Assembly: GCA_903895845.1 (NCBI GenBank)
Contig: CAITVK010000114.1
Location: forward strand, 124,001 to 188,000
DNA from: an uncultured Chitinophagaceae bacterium
Lineage (GTDB): Bacteria; Bacteroidota; Bacteroidia; Chitinophagales; Chitinophagaceae
DNA: 64,000 bases
Direction: 5' to 3'
How positions within the stretch are numbered: position 1 is the first letter of the stretch; every line of letters begins with the position of its first letter. The position numbers and the translations under genes are program-made. Below the pieces are notes generated by a model. The model searched no databases. It was given only the letters and a program-made list of their open reading frames with translations, and was not told where the DNA came from. Positions 16,599 to 24,446 of the stretch are shown here, one piece after another.

Positions 16599-17426
16599 AT
16601 GAATACGAACATGATTTTATCCGCCGATGTCTTAGACATCATTTTTGATGGAAGAAACAAAGCTTATGGGGCTTATGACCTTCGCAAAACCTATCAACAA
16701 CGAATAGGTGTTGCCTTGTTGGGTACGGCAGGACTTTGCCTTTTATTGTTTGCGTACCTATTTGCAAGCACAGGGAAAAAGGTAGATAGAGGTGAGCTTT
16801 TTGTTACGCCACCTATTGATTTATTACCGCCTCCACCAGCGCCTGCTGTCGTAATTCCCCCACCACCTATCCCCAAAACACCGGAAGTGAAGGTGAAGAT
16901 TACGGGGTTTACTCCTCCTCGCATTGTGCCCGAAGATCAAGTTACTATGACGCCTCCCGAAGTAAAGACTTTGGATGAAACACATATAGGGGCTAAGACG
17001 CAGGATGGAATAAATAGCGGTGATGATGTGGTGACCCCTCCCGAACAAAGTACGACAGGAAATGGAACGACGTTAACAGCACAAAAGAAACTAGACGATG
17101 AGGGAGGATACGTTACAGTAGAAAAAGAAGCAGAGTTCCCGGGTGGCATGAACGCTTGGATGAAGTATTTGGAACGCAATCTGAATAGTGGTCTACCCGC
17201 AGAGGCAGGTGCGCCAGAAGGAAGATATACCGTAGTAGTTTCTTTTCTGGTGGATAGAAATGGCAACGTAAGTGAGGTTGTTGCAGAAAATAACCCACAA
17301 TATGGTACTGCCGAAGAAGCAGTGCGGGTTGTTAAGAAAAGCCATACTTGGACGCCTGCCCTGCAAAACGGACATAACGTGGCTTACAGGGTTCGTCAGT
17401 CCATTACTTTTGAAGTGAAGGACTAA
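16599..17426 (+). CDS. Energy transducer TonB family protein
   Basis: The 275-residue protein has the TonB layout. A short cytoplasmic N-terminus (DIIFDGRNKAYGAYDLRKTY, common in Bacteroidetes TonB) leads to one membrane helix (about 35-53). A proline-rich periplasmic linker follows (about 68-115, PPIDLLPPPPAP). A C-terminal domain (about 170-275) contains EFPGGMNAWMKYLERNL and VSFLVDRNGNVSEV. It would couple the proton motive force to TonB-dependent outer-membrane receptors together with ExbB and ExbD, which are not in the window. Starts at 16599 and 16611 are both possible. The next gene, lptB, follows after 84 bp. Confidence 0.9.
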   Translation: MNTNMILSADVLDIIFDGRNKAYGAYDLRKTYQQRIGVALLGTAGLCLLLFAYLFASTGKKVDRGELFVTPPIDLLPPPPAPAVVIPPPPIPKTPEVKVKITGFTPPRIVPEDQVTMTPPEVKTLDETHIGAKTQDGINSGDDVVTPPEQSTTGNGTTLTAQKKLDDEGGYVTVEKEAEFPGGMNAWMKYLERNLNSGLPAEAGAPEGRYTVVVSFLVDRNGNVSEVVAENNPQYGTAEEAVRVVKKSHTWTPALQNGHNVAYRVRQSITFEVKD

Positions 17427-17510
17427 GAGATGGCACCGTAATGTTAAGATGCAGCAAGCAAATGGGTAAGTTTCTACTTATCAGCTACATTTGTTGCAAA
17501 TAATTTTACA

Positions 17511-18323
17511 TTGAGCATCACGATACATACCCACGAACTGGTAAAAAGCTACAAGGGCCGCACCGTAGTAAACAAAGTTTCTATTGACGTAAAACAAGGA
17601 GAAATAGTGGGGTTACTCGGGCCAAATGGTGCGGGTAAAACCACTAGTTTTTATATGGTGGTAGGACTGATTAAACCCGATGAAGGCACTGTTTTTCTGA
17701 ATGACCAAGACATCACCAAACTGCCTATGTATAAGCGGGCGCAAATGGGTATTGGATACCTGCCGCAAGAGCCAAGTGTGTTTAGAAAACTGAGTGTGGA
17801 AGATAATATCATGGCTGTTTTGGAGATGACGAAGCTCAACAAGGAAGAGCGCAAGGAAAAATTAGAAACTTTGTTATCTGAATTTAACCTCCATCATGTT
17901 CGTACCAATAATGGAGATAGTTTGAGTGGTGGCGAACGCAGGCGTACAGAAATAGCAAGGGCATTAGCGGTGGACCCTAAGTTTATTTTGCTTGATGAAC
18001 CCTTTGCCGGCGTGGATCCTATTGCGGTGGAAGATATTCAATCGGTAGTAGCTAAGTTGAAATATAAGAATATTGGTATCCTGATTACCGACCATAACGT
18101 GAACGAAACCCTTTCTATCTGCGACAGGGCTTATCTGTTGATTGAAGGAAAGATCTTTAAACAAGGAACTGCTGAACAATTAGCCGATGATGAGCAAGTA
18201 CGCCGTCGTTATCTCGGAACAAACTTTGTCTTAAAGCGCAAAGACTGGATTATTGATATGGTGAAAGAACACGCCAATGACAAGAAGGAAGAAGAGGATG
18301 TGCCAGTTGAAACGGGCGATTAA
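17511..18323 (+). CDS. lptB: LPS export ABC transporter ATPase LptB
   Basis: The 270-residue ATPase powers extraction of lipopolysaccharide from the inner membrane by LptFG. Visible motifs are Walker [10 protein letters not shown] (37-45), the signature [15 protein letters not shown], Walker [13 protein letters not shown] and the switch histidine in ITDHN. The start is TTG at 17511; no ATG fits, and [17 protein letters not shown] aligns with family starts. The C-terminus is about 28 residues longer than in E. coli, ending in an acidic [13 protein letters not shown]. LptA and LptC genes are not adjacent. Confidence 0.93.
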   Translation: MSITIHTHELVKSYKGRTVVNKVSIDVKQGEIVGLLGPNGAGKTTSFYMVVGLIKPDEGTVFLNDQDITKLPMYKRAQMGIGYLPQEPSVFRKLSVEDNIMAVLEMTKLNKEERKEKLETLLSEFNLHHVRTNNGDSLSGGERRRTEIARALAVDPKFILLDEPFAGVDPIAVEDIQSVVAKLKYKNIGILITDHNVNETLSICDRAYLLIEGKIFKQGTAEQLADDEQVRRRYLGTNFVLKRKDWIIDMVKEHANDKKEEEDVPVETGD

Positions 18324-18340
18324 GCGATTCTTTATGCTTC

Positions 18341-18372
18341 ACTTATAACTTATTACTTAAGACTTACGACTT
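18341..18372. repeat. Heptamer array (ACTTATA type)
   Basis: ACTTATA, ACTTATT, ACTTAAG, ACTTACG and ACTT repeat with an exact 7-bp period. They lie between the convergent ends of lptB and the MazG-like gene. Confidence 0.8.
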
Positions 18373-18375
18373 GTT

Positions 18376-18702
18376 CTATTTCAGCTTCTCATTTTCCAAG
18401 TGCCTCGTTGCATCCCGGAAGTTCTTCTTTTCAAAATTCTTTTGTAAAGCGTCTGTCAGATTAACCCCTGTTTGGTTTGCAAGGCAGATAAGCACCCACA
18501 ATACATCAGCCATTTCATCGGCTAACTCTTTGTTCTTGTCACTCTCTTTAAAAGACTGCTCACCATATTTACGAACCATCAGGCGGGATAATTCCCCAAC
18601 TTCTTCCATCAAGATACCAAGGTTAGTCAGTTCATTAAAGTAACGGACGCCCACTGTTTTTATCCAGTTGTCAACGTCGGTCTGTGCTTGTTCTATTGTC
18701 AT
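18376..18702 (-). CDS. MazG-like nucleotide pyrophosphohydrolase
   Basis: The 108-residue protein belongs to the all-alpha NTP pyrophosphatase fold. The metal-binding acidic pattern is clear: EEVGELSRLM followed by ELADEMADVLWVL. It would hydrolyse NTPs or dNTPs to monophosphates and may cleanse damaged nucleotides. It lies 10 bp downstream of dtd on the same strand, so the two quality-control genes are probably cotranscribed. Confidence 0.9.
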   Translation of the reverse strand: MTIEQAQTDVDNWIKTVGVRYFNELTNLGILMEEVGELSRLMVRKYGEQSFKESDKNKELADEMADVLWVLICLANQTGVNLTDALQKNFEKKNFRDATRHLENEKLK

Positions 18703-18712
18703 TAATATATTT

Positions 18713-19165
18713 TTATTCTTTGTTTTTAGAGTCGATGATAATCGTTACCGGGCCATCATTCAACAACCTCACTTTCATATCAGACCCAAAGATGCCGGTT
18801 TGTATGTGTTTGCCAAGGTCTTTTTGCAGTTGTGCAATCATTGCTTCATACAAAGGAATAGCAATATCAGGTTTACTTGCTTTGATGTAAGACGGTCTGT
18901 TCCCTTTTTTGGTACTTGCAAAAAGGGTAAACTGACTCACTAACAAGAGGTCCCCATCAATGTCAAGGATGCTCTTATTCATCACGCCTTGTTCATCATT
19001 AAAAATGCGAAGGTTGCAAATCTTGTTGCTAAGCCAGGCAATGTCTTCGGCAGTATCAGCGTCTTCAATGCCTTGCAACACCAATAATCCATGGTTGATA
19101 ATACCCGTTATGCTATCATCTACAGTTACGGATGCTTCTGTTACGCGCTGAATGACTACTCTCAT
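18713..19165 (-). CDS. dtd: D-aminoacyl-tRNA deacylase
   Basis: The 150-residue protein has the normal length of Dtd. It removes D-amino acids (and glycine from tRNA-Ala) wrongly attached to tRNA. The two active-site motifs are present: SQFTLFA at about residue 78, and the C-terminal GPVTI in NDGPVTIIID, which forms the cross-subunit Gly-cisPro pocket in the dimer. The N-terminus MRVVIQRVTEASVTV is typical. It is the first gene of a two-gene leftward operon with the MazG-like protein. Confidence 0.96.
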   Translation of the reverse strand: MRVVIQRVTEASVTVDDSITGIINHGLLVLQGIEDADTAEDIAWLSNKICNLRIFNDEQGVMNKSILDIDGDLLLVSQFTLFASTKKGNRPSYIKASKPDIAIPLYEAMIAQLQKDLGKHIQTGIFGSDMKVRLLNDGPVTIIIDSKNKE

Positions 19166-19473
19166 AGAGGGCTAAGATAAAGACTATTTGGTGAACTAGT
19201 TTAAACTTATTCTTACAATAAAACTGATGAGCATCAGTTAATGATTTCGACTAAAAAGGCAAAATAACTGGAATCACAGGCGTGGATAATTACACGCTTA
19301 ATTATTCGTTGTTTAAGCGTAGGCAAGCGTGAATTTAAATCATATACATTTTTGGCTTGCAACTTTCAGGGGATTACATATTTCAACTGTACAACAAGCT
19401 CATCAAGCTTCTGAATACACGAAACTCAATTATGACTCTGTAGTGGAATGGCTTTTAATTATTACAAATGAAA
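19166..19473. other. Intergenic, no gene seen
   Basis: This gap lies between the dtd start and the heptamer arrays downstream of yceI. It is AT-rich. Short related words around CACGCTTAA and TTAAGCGT occur near 19290-19330, but I see no coding frame or RNA gene. Confidence 0.5.
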
Positions 19474-19528
19474 GATGAGTTATAAGCTATGCGTTTTTTA
19501 TTTTACTCACAACTTATAACTCATAACT
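19474..19528. repeat. Inverted pair of heptamer arrays
   Basis: GATGAGTTATAAGCTAT on the left (19474-19490) and CACAACTTATAACTCAT on the right (about 19508-19524) are built from the same 7-bp words in opposite orientation, with a short T-rich spacer. They lie just downstream of the YceI gene and could serve as its terminator. Confidence 0.7.
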
Positions 19529-19531
19529 GTA

Positions 19532-20059
19532 TTATGCTTGTTTTACCAACTGAACGGATAACAGTAGTTTCACTTCGTCGCTCACTACAACGCCACCAGC
19601 TTCGGTAACGGCACTCCAGGTAAGACCAAATGCTGCACGACTAATCTTTGCAGACAATTCGAACCCAACTTTAGATTGACCATAGAAGTCAGTCATAGCG
19701 CCACCATATTCTACAGCCAATGTTACTGGAGCCGTCGTGTCTTTGATGGTTAAATCGCCAGTTAATTCGTAGTCACTCCCACTTTTGTGTTTGAAAGAAG
19801 AAGAGGCGAAAGAGATTGCAGGGAATTTTTCTGCATCAAAGAAATCTGCACTCTTCAGGTGACCATCTCTTTGTTCGTTTCCGGTAGAGATACTTGCAAC
19901 ATCAGCCGTAAAGCTAATTTTTGCATCGCTGAAGTCTTCTGCTTCAGCTTCCATTGTTGCATCGAACGTAGTAAAGTTTCCAGTAACTGTACTAATCATT
20001 AAGTGTTTCACTTTAAAAGTGATTTCGCTGTGCATAGCGTCTAATTTGTAAGTAGCCAT
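19532..20059 (-). CDS. YceI family protein
   Basis: The start chosen is the ATG at 20059 (MATYKLDAMHSEITFKVKHL), which gives 175 residues. The frame opens at 20125, but that extension is made of heptamer repeats. YceI proteins are lipocalin-like barrels that bind polyprenyl or other lipids. This one has no signal peptide at the chosen start, so a cytoplasmic form is likely. Signatures are TFKVKHLMISTVTGNF near the N-terminus, ISFTADVASISTGNEQRDGHL, FFDAEKFPAISF and the late FGLTWSAVTEAGGVVVSDEV. It follows two pirins and a MarR regulator on the same strand. Confidence 0.9.
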   Translation of the reverse strand: MATYKLDAMHSEITFKVKHLMISTVTGNFTTFDATMEAEAEDFSDAKISFTADVASISTGNEQRDGHLKSADFFDAEKFPAISFASSSFKHKSGSDYELTGDLTIKDTTAPVTLAVEYGGAMTDFYGQSKVGFELSAKISRAAFGLTWSAVTEAGGVVVSDEVKLLLSVQLVKQA

Positions 20060-20103
20060 TTTTTTGTTTTTGCCCCATTGAAGGGATGTTATTAAAAAAG
20101 TAT

Positions 20104-20182
20104 TAAGTCGTAAGTTGTAAGTCATAAGTAGAAAGCAATAAGTCGTTTTTTCCTTACGACTTATTACTTACCACTTACGACT
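20104..20182. repeat. Inverted pair of heptamer arrays
   Basis: Left block 20104-20128: TAAGTCG, TAAGTTG, TAAGTCA (7-bp period). Right block 20153-20182: CTTACGA, CTTATTA, CTTACCA, CTTACGA. The blocks are reverse complements and would form a long hairpin. The right block supplies the stop codon and last residue of the pirin gene. Confidence 0.82.
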
Positions 20183-21041
20183 CAATGAGTACCCCCATCT
20201 TTCCCAACTGATAATCTCTGAATGCCTCCATTATTTCTGTTTGGGTATTCATTACAAATGGACCATGAGAGGCAACGGGTTCATTTAGAGGTTCGCCTGT
20301 TCCAATCATTAATTTGGCTTCTTCTAATGCCTCAATTAAAAACCCTTCGCCGTCATTGTTAAAAACAGAGAGATAATTTGCCAGCACTTCCTCCTTGCCA
20401 TTTACTTTAATCTTACCACCTAAAACATACACAAAAGCATTGTGGCTAGCAGGAATAGTAAATTGAAACCGACCGCCTTCTTTAATGTCTGCAGTAAATG
20501 TGTTTACGGGAGATAAGGTTGGGATTACTCCTTTTGTGCCATTCAATTCGCCTGAAATAATGTTTACTCGAGCCAACTTATCTGCTGATTCAACAAAAGG
20601 AATCTCTTCTTTACTTGCAGGAAGATAGACAGGCTGATCCATCTTGTGTTTAGCTGGCGTATTCACCCAAAGCTGTATTATTTCCTGTACGCCCCCTATC
20701 TCGTGGATATCATGCGGGGGACGTTCGCTATGGATTACACCCATTCCGGCATTCATCCATTGAGTACCCCCTTCATAAATTACATTATTATTACCCCTAC
20801 TATCTTGGTGGTGAACTCCTCCCTTGAAGATAAAAGTAACCGGAGAAAACCCCCTGTGTGGATGTGGCCCAACGCCCGCTTTGTTAGTAGGAATATGCGT
20901 AGGTACTTTTACATTGGCATGATGCAATAGCAAAAACGGATCTATTTGCTCTGCCTTTACAGATGGAAAAGCTTGCCTTACAGGAAAGCCCCCCATATCC
21001 ACCATGTTTGCATAAATTATGCTTTTAATTGTCCTGTTCAT
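20175..21041 (-). CDS. Pirin family protein
   Basis: The 288-residue two-cupin protein is of the classic pirin type. The N-terminal metal site is recognisable as GVGPHPHRGFSPVTFIFKGG (about residues 57-75), followed by HQDSRGNNNVI and QWMNAGMGVIHSE. The C-terminal cupin contains HNAFVYVLGGKIKVNG and ends with an HGPFVMNTQTEI region. Pirins bind iron; some oxidise quercetin, but the substrate of most is unknown. It lies in a leftward cluster after marR and a second pirin. Its stop codon is inside a heptamer array. Confidence 0.93.
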   Translation of the reverse strand: MNRTIKSIIYANMVDMGGFPVRQAFPSVKAEQIDPFLLLHHANVKVPTHIPTNKAGVGPHPHRGFSPVTFIFKGGVHHQDSRGNNNVIYEGGTQWMNAGMGVIHSERPPHDIHEIGGVQEIIQLWVNTPAKHKMDQPVYLPASKEEIPFVESADKLARVNIISGELNGTKGVIPTLSPVNTFTADIKEGGRFQFTIPASHNAFVYVLGGKIKVNGKEEVLANYLSVFNNDGEGFLIEALEEAKLMIGTGEPLNEPVASHGPFVMNTQTEIMEAFRDYQLGKMGVLIES

Positions 21042-21055
21042 AATATTTATTTTTT

Positions 21056-21140
21056 ACCACAAGGGTCACAAAGGATTCACAAGGTTCACTAGACTTATTT
21101 CTTTTTGCCCTTCGTGAAAACTTAGTGTTCTTGGTGGTTA
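21056..21140. repeat. Inverted CACAAGG-type repeat array
   Basis: ACCACAAGG, TCACAAAGG and TCACAAGG are followed, after about 20 bp, by CTTCGTGAA, CTTAGTG and CTTGGTGG. The block lies between the two pirin genes and mirrors the array at 2126-2240. Confidence 0.75.
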
Positions 21141-21851
21141 ATTTAATTGCATCGGAATTTCCATTAATAAAACCTCGGTATCGCTATCTGCTTTAATGTC
21201 TATTCCTGTAATATCCGTGATGCCTAAACCATCCCTTTCTTCCAAAGCGACACCATTCAAAGTAATATTACCCTTGATTACGAAGGCATACACACCGCTT
21301 GAAGCATTGTGCAATTGATAGTTGGAAGTAACGTCTTTTTCAAAACTGCCAAGTGTAAACCAAGCATTTTGATTAATCCAAACTGCATTTGTATCATCAG
21401 GCGCAACTACCAATTGCAATTTATTCTTTCTTTCTGCCAATGGATAAGACTTTTGTTCGTATCGTGGGGTAATGTTCTTTTCTTTTGGAAGCACCCATAT
21501 TTGCAAGAATTTCACTTCCTGATGGTGATTTGCATTCTTTTCGCTGTGAGAAATTCCACTTCCCGCATTCATTATTTGCACATCCCCTTCCTTTATTATT
21601 TCATGGCGACCTGTAGAATCTTGGTGTTCCAAATCGCCACTTAATGGGATGGAAACAATCTCCATATTATCGTGCGGGTGCTTCCCGAAACCCATTCCTC
21701 CTGCCACCGTATCATCATTCAAAACGCGTAGTGCTCCAAAATGTATTCTACTTGGATCGTAGTATCCAGCAAAACTAAAGGTGTGGTAGCTGTTTAGCCA
21801 ACCATGATTAGCATGACCTCTTGTGTTAGCTTTATGCAATATTGTTTTCAT
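21138..21851 (-). CDS. Pirin family protein (YhhW-like)
   Basis: The 237-residue protein has the length and signatures of the short, YhhW-type pirins: NHGWLNSYHTFSFAGYYDP, GMGFGKHPHDNMEIVSIPL (metal-binding histidines) and MNAGSGISHSEKN. The C-terminal cupin is more divergent and includes SGVYAFVIKGNITLNG. It probably binds a metal; the substrate is unknown. It is 55 bp downstream of marR. The gap holds a TGTATATACA palindrome that is also found, with one change, upstream of marR, so it may be MarR-controlled. Confidence 0.93.
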   Translation of the reverse strand: MKTILHKANTRGHANHGWLNSYHTFSFAGYYDPSRIHFGALRVLNDDTVAGGMGFGKHPHDNMEIVSIPLSGDLEHQDSTGRHEIIKEGDVQIMNAGSGISHSEKNANHHQEVKFLQIWVLPKEKNITPRYEQKSYPLAERKNKLQLVVAPDDTNAVWINQNAWFTLGSFEKDVTSNYQLHNASSGVYAFVIKGNITLNGVALEERDGLGITDITGIDIKADSDTEVLLMEIPMQLN

Positions 21852-21877
21852 TTTATTCCCTTTTTATTTTGTATAAA

Positions 21878-21887
21878 TGTATATACA
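21878..21887. promoter_or_regulatory. Candidate MarR operator upstream of pirin
   Basis: TGTATATACA is a perfect 10-bp palindrome, 27 bp upstream of the pirin start and 20 bp after the marR stop. A near-identical TGTATGTACA stands upstream of marR itself (22379-22388). Binding by the linked MarR protein is an inference. Confidence 0.5.
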
Positions 21888-21906
21888 CGTATTTATTTAA
21901 AAAAAA

Positions 21907-22362
21907 TTACTCTATTTCCCTAATCTTTTCTAAGAGAATATTCAGCGTCACTGCCTCCTCTTCACTCAACACAAATTGCTTCATCATCTTCTCGTCCATA
22001 ACCAAAGTACTTGCCGTCAACAGTGCTATACCCCCTTGTGTAATGGTTATTACAGTCTCTCTTTTGTCGACCGTAGACGTATTTCTTTTCACCAGCTTTT
22101 TTAACTCCAAACGGTCTATAATCCTTGGTACGTTTGAACTCTTCTCAATCATCCTACTAGCAATATCCCGCACACACATCTGTTCTGGATGCTTTCCTTT
22201 CAATATTCTTAGTACATTATACTGCTCATGTGTCAATCCAAATTCTTTCAATTCTTTCGCACCAACAGACTTCAACCACCACGCTGTATAGAGGATATGT
22301 AGTACTGCTTTGTGTACCTCACTCTTAAACTTTGTACTCTTTATTGCTTCTTCTAATTTCAT
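21907..22362 (-). CDS. MarR family transcriptional regulator
   Basis: The 151-residue protein is a winged-helix regulator. The DNA-binding region spans about 45-105 (LTHEQYNVLRILKGKHPEQM, RMIEKSSNVPRIIDRLELKK) and ends in the wing VDKRETVITITQGG. MarR proteins bind palindromes as dimers and are released by small phenolic or oxidative signals. It is the first gene of a leftward cluster with two pirins and YceI, and starts 194 bp from the divergent TSUP gene. Autoregulation through the palindrome at 22379 is likely. Confidence 0.92.
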   Translation of the reverse strand: MKLEEAIKSTKFKSEVHKAVLHILYTAWWLKSVGAKELKEFGLTHEQYNVLRILKGKHPEQMCVRDIASRMIEKSSNVPRIIDRLELKKLVKRNTSTVDKRETVITITQGGIALLTASTLVMDEKMMKQFVLSEEEAVTLNILLEKIREIE

Positions 22363-22378
22363 TTAAGATGCAAATATA

Positions 22379-22388
22379 TGTATGTACA
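22379..22388. promoter_or_regulatory. Candidate MarR operator upstream of marR
   Basis: TGTATGTACA lies 17 bp upstream of the marR start codon, inside a larger AT-rich dyad (ATGTATGTACAT). It differs by one base from the palindrome in front of the pirin gene, which suggests one regulator for both. Confidence 0.5.
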
Positions 22389-22556
22389 TCTAATTATTAA
22401 AAACTTTTTCTTTTTTTCATAATTGCCCCCTCTCTTCACTATTCAAAGTAGCTATGCCTAATAGAAGCATTCATCTCTAAGAAGTCTGAGTGTTACATTC
22501 ACCACAAGAAATAGACTTTGCTAGTAAGCATTTACTTTTGACCTAATTGACTTTAA

Positions 22557-23336
22557 ATGATTACACTTTCATTTACCCTCGTTTTACTTTGCGTAGTATC
22601 TTTTTCTGCAGGCTTTGTTGATGCAATAGTTGGTGGAGGTGGTTTAATTCAATTGCCTTGCAGTCTGCTATTGCTACCACAGATTCCTGTTGCTACAGTA
22701 ATAGGTACAATAAAAATTCCTGCTTTCAGCGGCACTAGCTTTGCGGCTTATCAATATGTTCGTAAGCACAAGCCAGAGTGGAAATTATTAATCATGATGA
22801 TGTGTCTTGCATTCGTAGCTGCTTTCTCAGGGTCGTTTCTGCTAACTGTTGTCAGTAACGGCTTCATGAAACCATTACTGTTTGTGCTACTATCTATCGT
22901 GCTTATCTATACCTACTTTAAAAAAGATTTTGGCCAGCTACAAGCGCGAGCTCATTCAACCCGTACAAAATTCATCTACGGAATCTGCATCAGCCTGATT
23001 ATTGGTATTTACGATGGGTTTGTTGGCCCCGGAACTGGCAGTTTTTTGGTTTTAGCATTTGTAGGATTGATGGGTTACGACTTTCTTCAATCGTCCTCCA
23101 AAGCAAAGATGATTAACGTTGCCACCAATATGGGTTCTATCATATTATTCATTTTAAAAGGTAAAATTATCTGGGGAATCGCCTTGCCAATGGCTGTATG
23201 CAATTCCATTGGTGGAATACTTGGGGCAAGATTTGCCATCAGGAAAGGCAATAAATTCATACGCGTATTCTTCCTGTGCATTGTAACAGCCACCTTATTG
23301 CGCTTTGGTTACGATGTATTCTTAGCGAAGCACTAG
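22557..23336 (+). CDS. TSUP family membrane transporter (TauE/SafE-like)
   Basis: The 259-residue protein has about eight hydrophobic helices in two halves, as in the TauE/SafE/YfcA family of sulfite, sulfonate or organic-anion exporters. The duplicated motif is visible as FSAGFVDAIVGGGGLIQLP near residue 17 and IGIYDGFVGPGTGSFLVLA near residue 140. The substrate is not predictable. A TACTTTTG box at 22533-22540 fits the Bacteroidetes -7 consensus TAnnTTTG, but would leave a very short leader. It is divergent from marR. Confidence 0.9.
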   Translation: MITLSFTLVLLCVVSFSAGFVDAIVGGGGLIQLPCSLLLLPQIPVATVIGTIKIPAFSGTSFAAYQYVRKHKPEWKLLIMMMCLAFVAAFSGSFLLTVVSNGFMKPLLFVLLSIVLIYTYFKKDFGQLQARAHSTRTKFIYGICISLIIGIYDGFVGPGTGSFLVLAFVGLMGYDFLQSSSKAKMINVATNMGSIILFILKGKIIWGIALPMAVCNSIGGILGARFAIRKGNKFIRVFFLCIVTATLLRFGYDVFLAKH

Positions 23337-23341
23337 GCCTA

Positions 23342-23440
23342 AAGTCGTAAGTTGTAAGTCTTAAGTTAGAAGTCTAGAACATATTAATTTCTTAGACTCT
23401 CATTTCTTTCTTAATGCTTACGACTTATCCCTTATGCCTT
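23342..23440. repeat. Inverted pair of heptamer arrays
   Basis: Left block 23342-23376: AAGTCGT, AAGTTGT, AAGTCTT, AAGTTAG, AAGTCTA (7-bp period). The right block, about 23410-23440, carries complementary words such as CTTACGACTTATCCCTTATG. They fill most of the gap after the TSUP gene. Confidence 0.8.
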
Positions 23441-23552
23441 CTTATTCTGTTAAAGAAATAAAAATAAAACCATCCTCACCACAACATCAATCGGGGATAT
23501 GCCGTTTAATGTGTACTTTCATTTTTCAATTGAACGTATTAAACTGTTATAC

Positions 23553-24446
23553 ATGACAAACGCTTCCTCCATACAGGCAAATTTTGAAAGGAACAAGAAC
23601 CTGAAAGCATCCGCCTATACGATTCTTATCTGTGCGCTTCTTTTTCTTGCTTTCTATCTCGTTCATTGGGCACAGCCCCAAACACCTCCTCCCATTACTG
23701 ATGGTGGCATAGAAGTCAATCTGGGAAATAGTGAAACAGGTTCTGGCGATGTTGCACCTCAACTACCCGGCGATCCATCTAAAATTGCTGCGACTACTGA
23801 TAATATTGCTGCACCAATCTCGGCTCCAAATTCTCAAAGTCAACAGATTAATGCAAATCCAAATGAAACAAACGATGTACCCCCTATCAATAATCCAACT
23901 ACTAAAACAGTAGTTGCCAAACCTACCAATACGCCTGCCAACGTGACCAAGAAAGTGCTTCCAAATGCTACACTTCCAATAGCAGTGCCTACTCCAAAAG
24001 CAGCGATGGGTAAATATGCTGGTGGAAATGGAACAGGCGGAAACGGCGCTGATAGTTATAATGGCGTAACAAATCAGGGAGTTGCAGGTGGAAAGGGTGA
24101 TCAGGGAAGCCCTAACGGCAATCCAAATGGTGATAGTTATACAGGAAATTCTGCTGCCGGTGGAAGTGGCGTTCGCATAAGAGATGGTCTGAAAGGTAGA
24201 CGCATCAACAAGTTTCCTAACTTTCAGGACGACTTCAACGAACCGGGCAAAGTGGCGGTGGACATCACAGTGGACAATGCTGGAAACGTAACGAGTACTT
24301 CCATCAATCCAAAAGGAACTACTACTACCAATCAAAACATGCGGAATATTGCCCTCAAAAAAGCCAAGGAACTTAAACTAACAGCAGGGGAGATTGATGG
24401 AGAGACAGGTACCATTGTTTTCAACTTCAAACTAAGAGGAGAGTGA
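23553..24446 (+). CDS. TonB-like periplasmic protein with Asn/Gly-rich linker
   Basis: The ATG at 23553 gives 297 residues; the frame opens 54 bp earlier without support. A membrane helix (about 20-38, AYTILICALLFLAFYLVHW) anchors the protein. A long low-complexity linker rich in Pro, Asn, Thr and Gly follows (about 45-210), with runs such as GGNGTGGNGADSYNG. The C-terminus (about 225-297) has VDITVDNAGNVTSTSINPKG, which matches the TonB C-terminal strand pattern. It probably acts as an energy transducer or as a TonB-like envelope spanner. Its TGA stop overlaps the GTG start of folC by four bases. Confidence 0.75.
   Translation: MTNASSIQANFERNKNLKASAYTILICALLFLAFYLVHWAQPQTPPPITDGGIEVNLGNSETGSGDVAPQLPGDPSKIAATTDNIAAPISAPNSQSQQINANPNETNDVPPINNPTTKTVVAKPTNTPANVTKKVLPNATLPIAVPTPKAAMGKYAGGNGTGGNGADSYNGVTNQGVAGGKGDQGSPNGNPNGDSYTGNSAAGGSGVRIRDGLKGRRINKFPNFQDDFNEPGKVAVDITVDNAGNVTSTSINPKGTTTTNQNMRNIALKKAKELKLTAGEIDGETGTIVFNFKLRGE

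Noticed and set aside
20060-20125. N-terminal extension of the YceI protein
   Set aside because: It is encoded by heptamer repeats, and the family begins at the ATG at 20059.
22533-22540. TACTTTTG as the promoter of the TSUP gene
   Set aside because: It matches the -7 consensus but has no -33 element at the right distance and would leave a leader of about 10 nt, so I did not list it as a feature.
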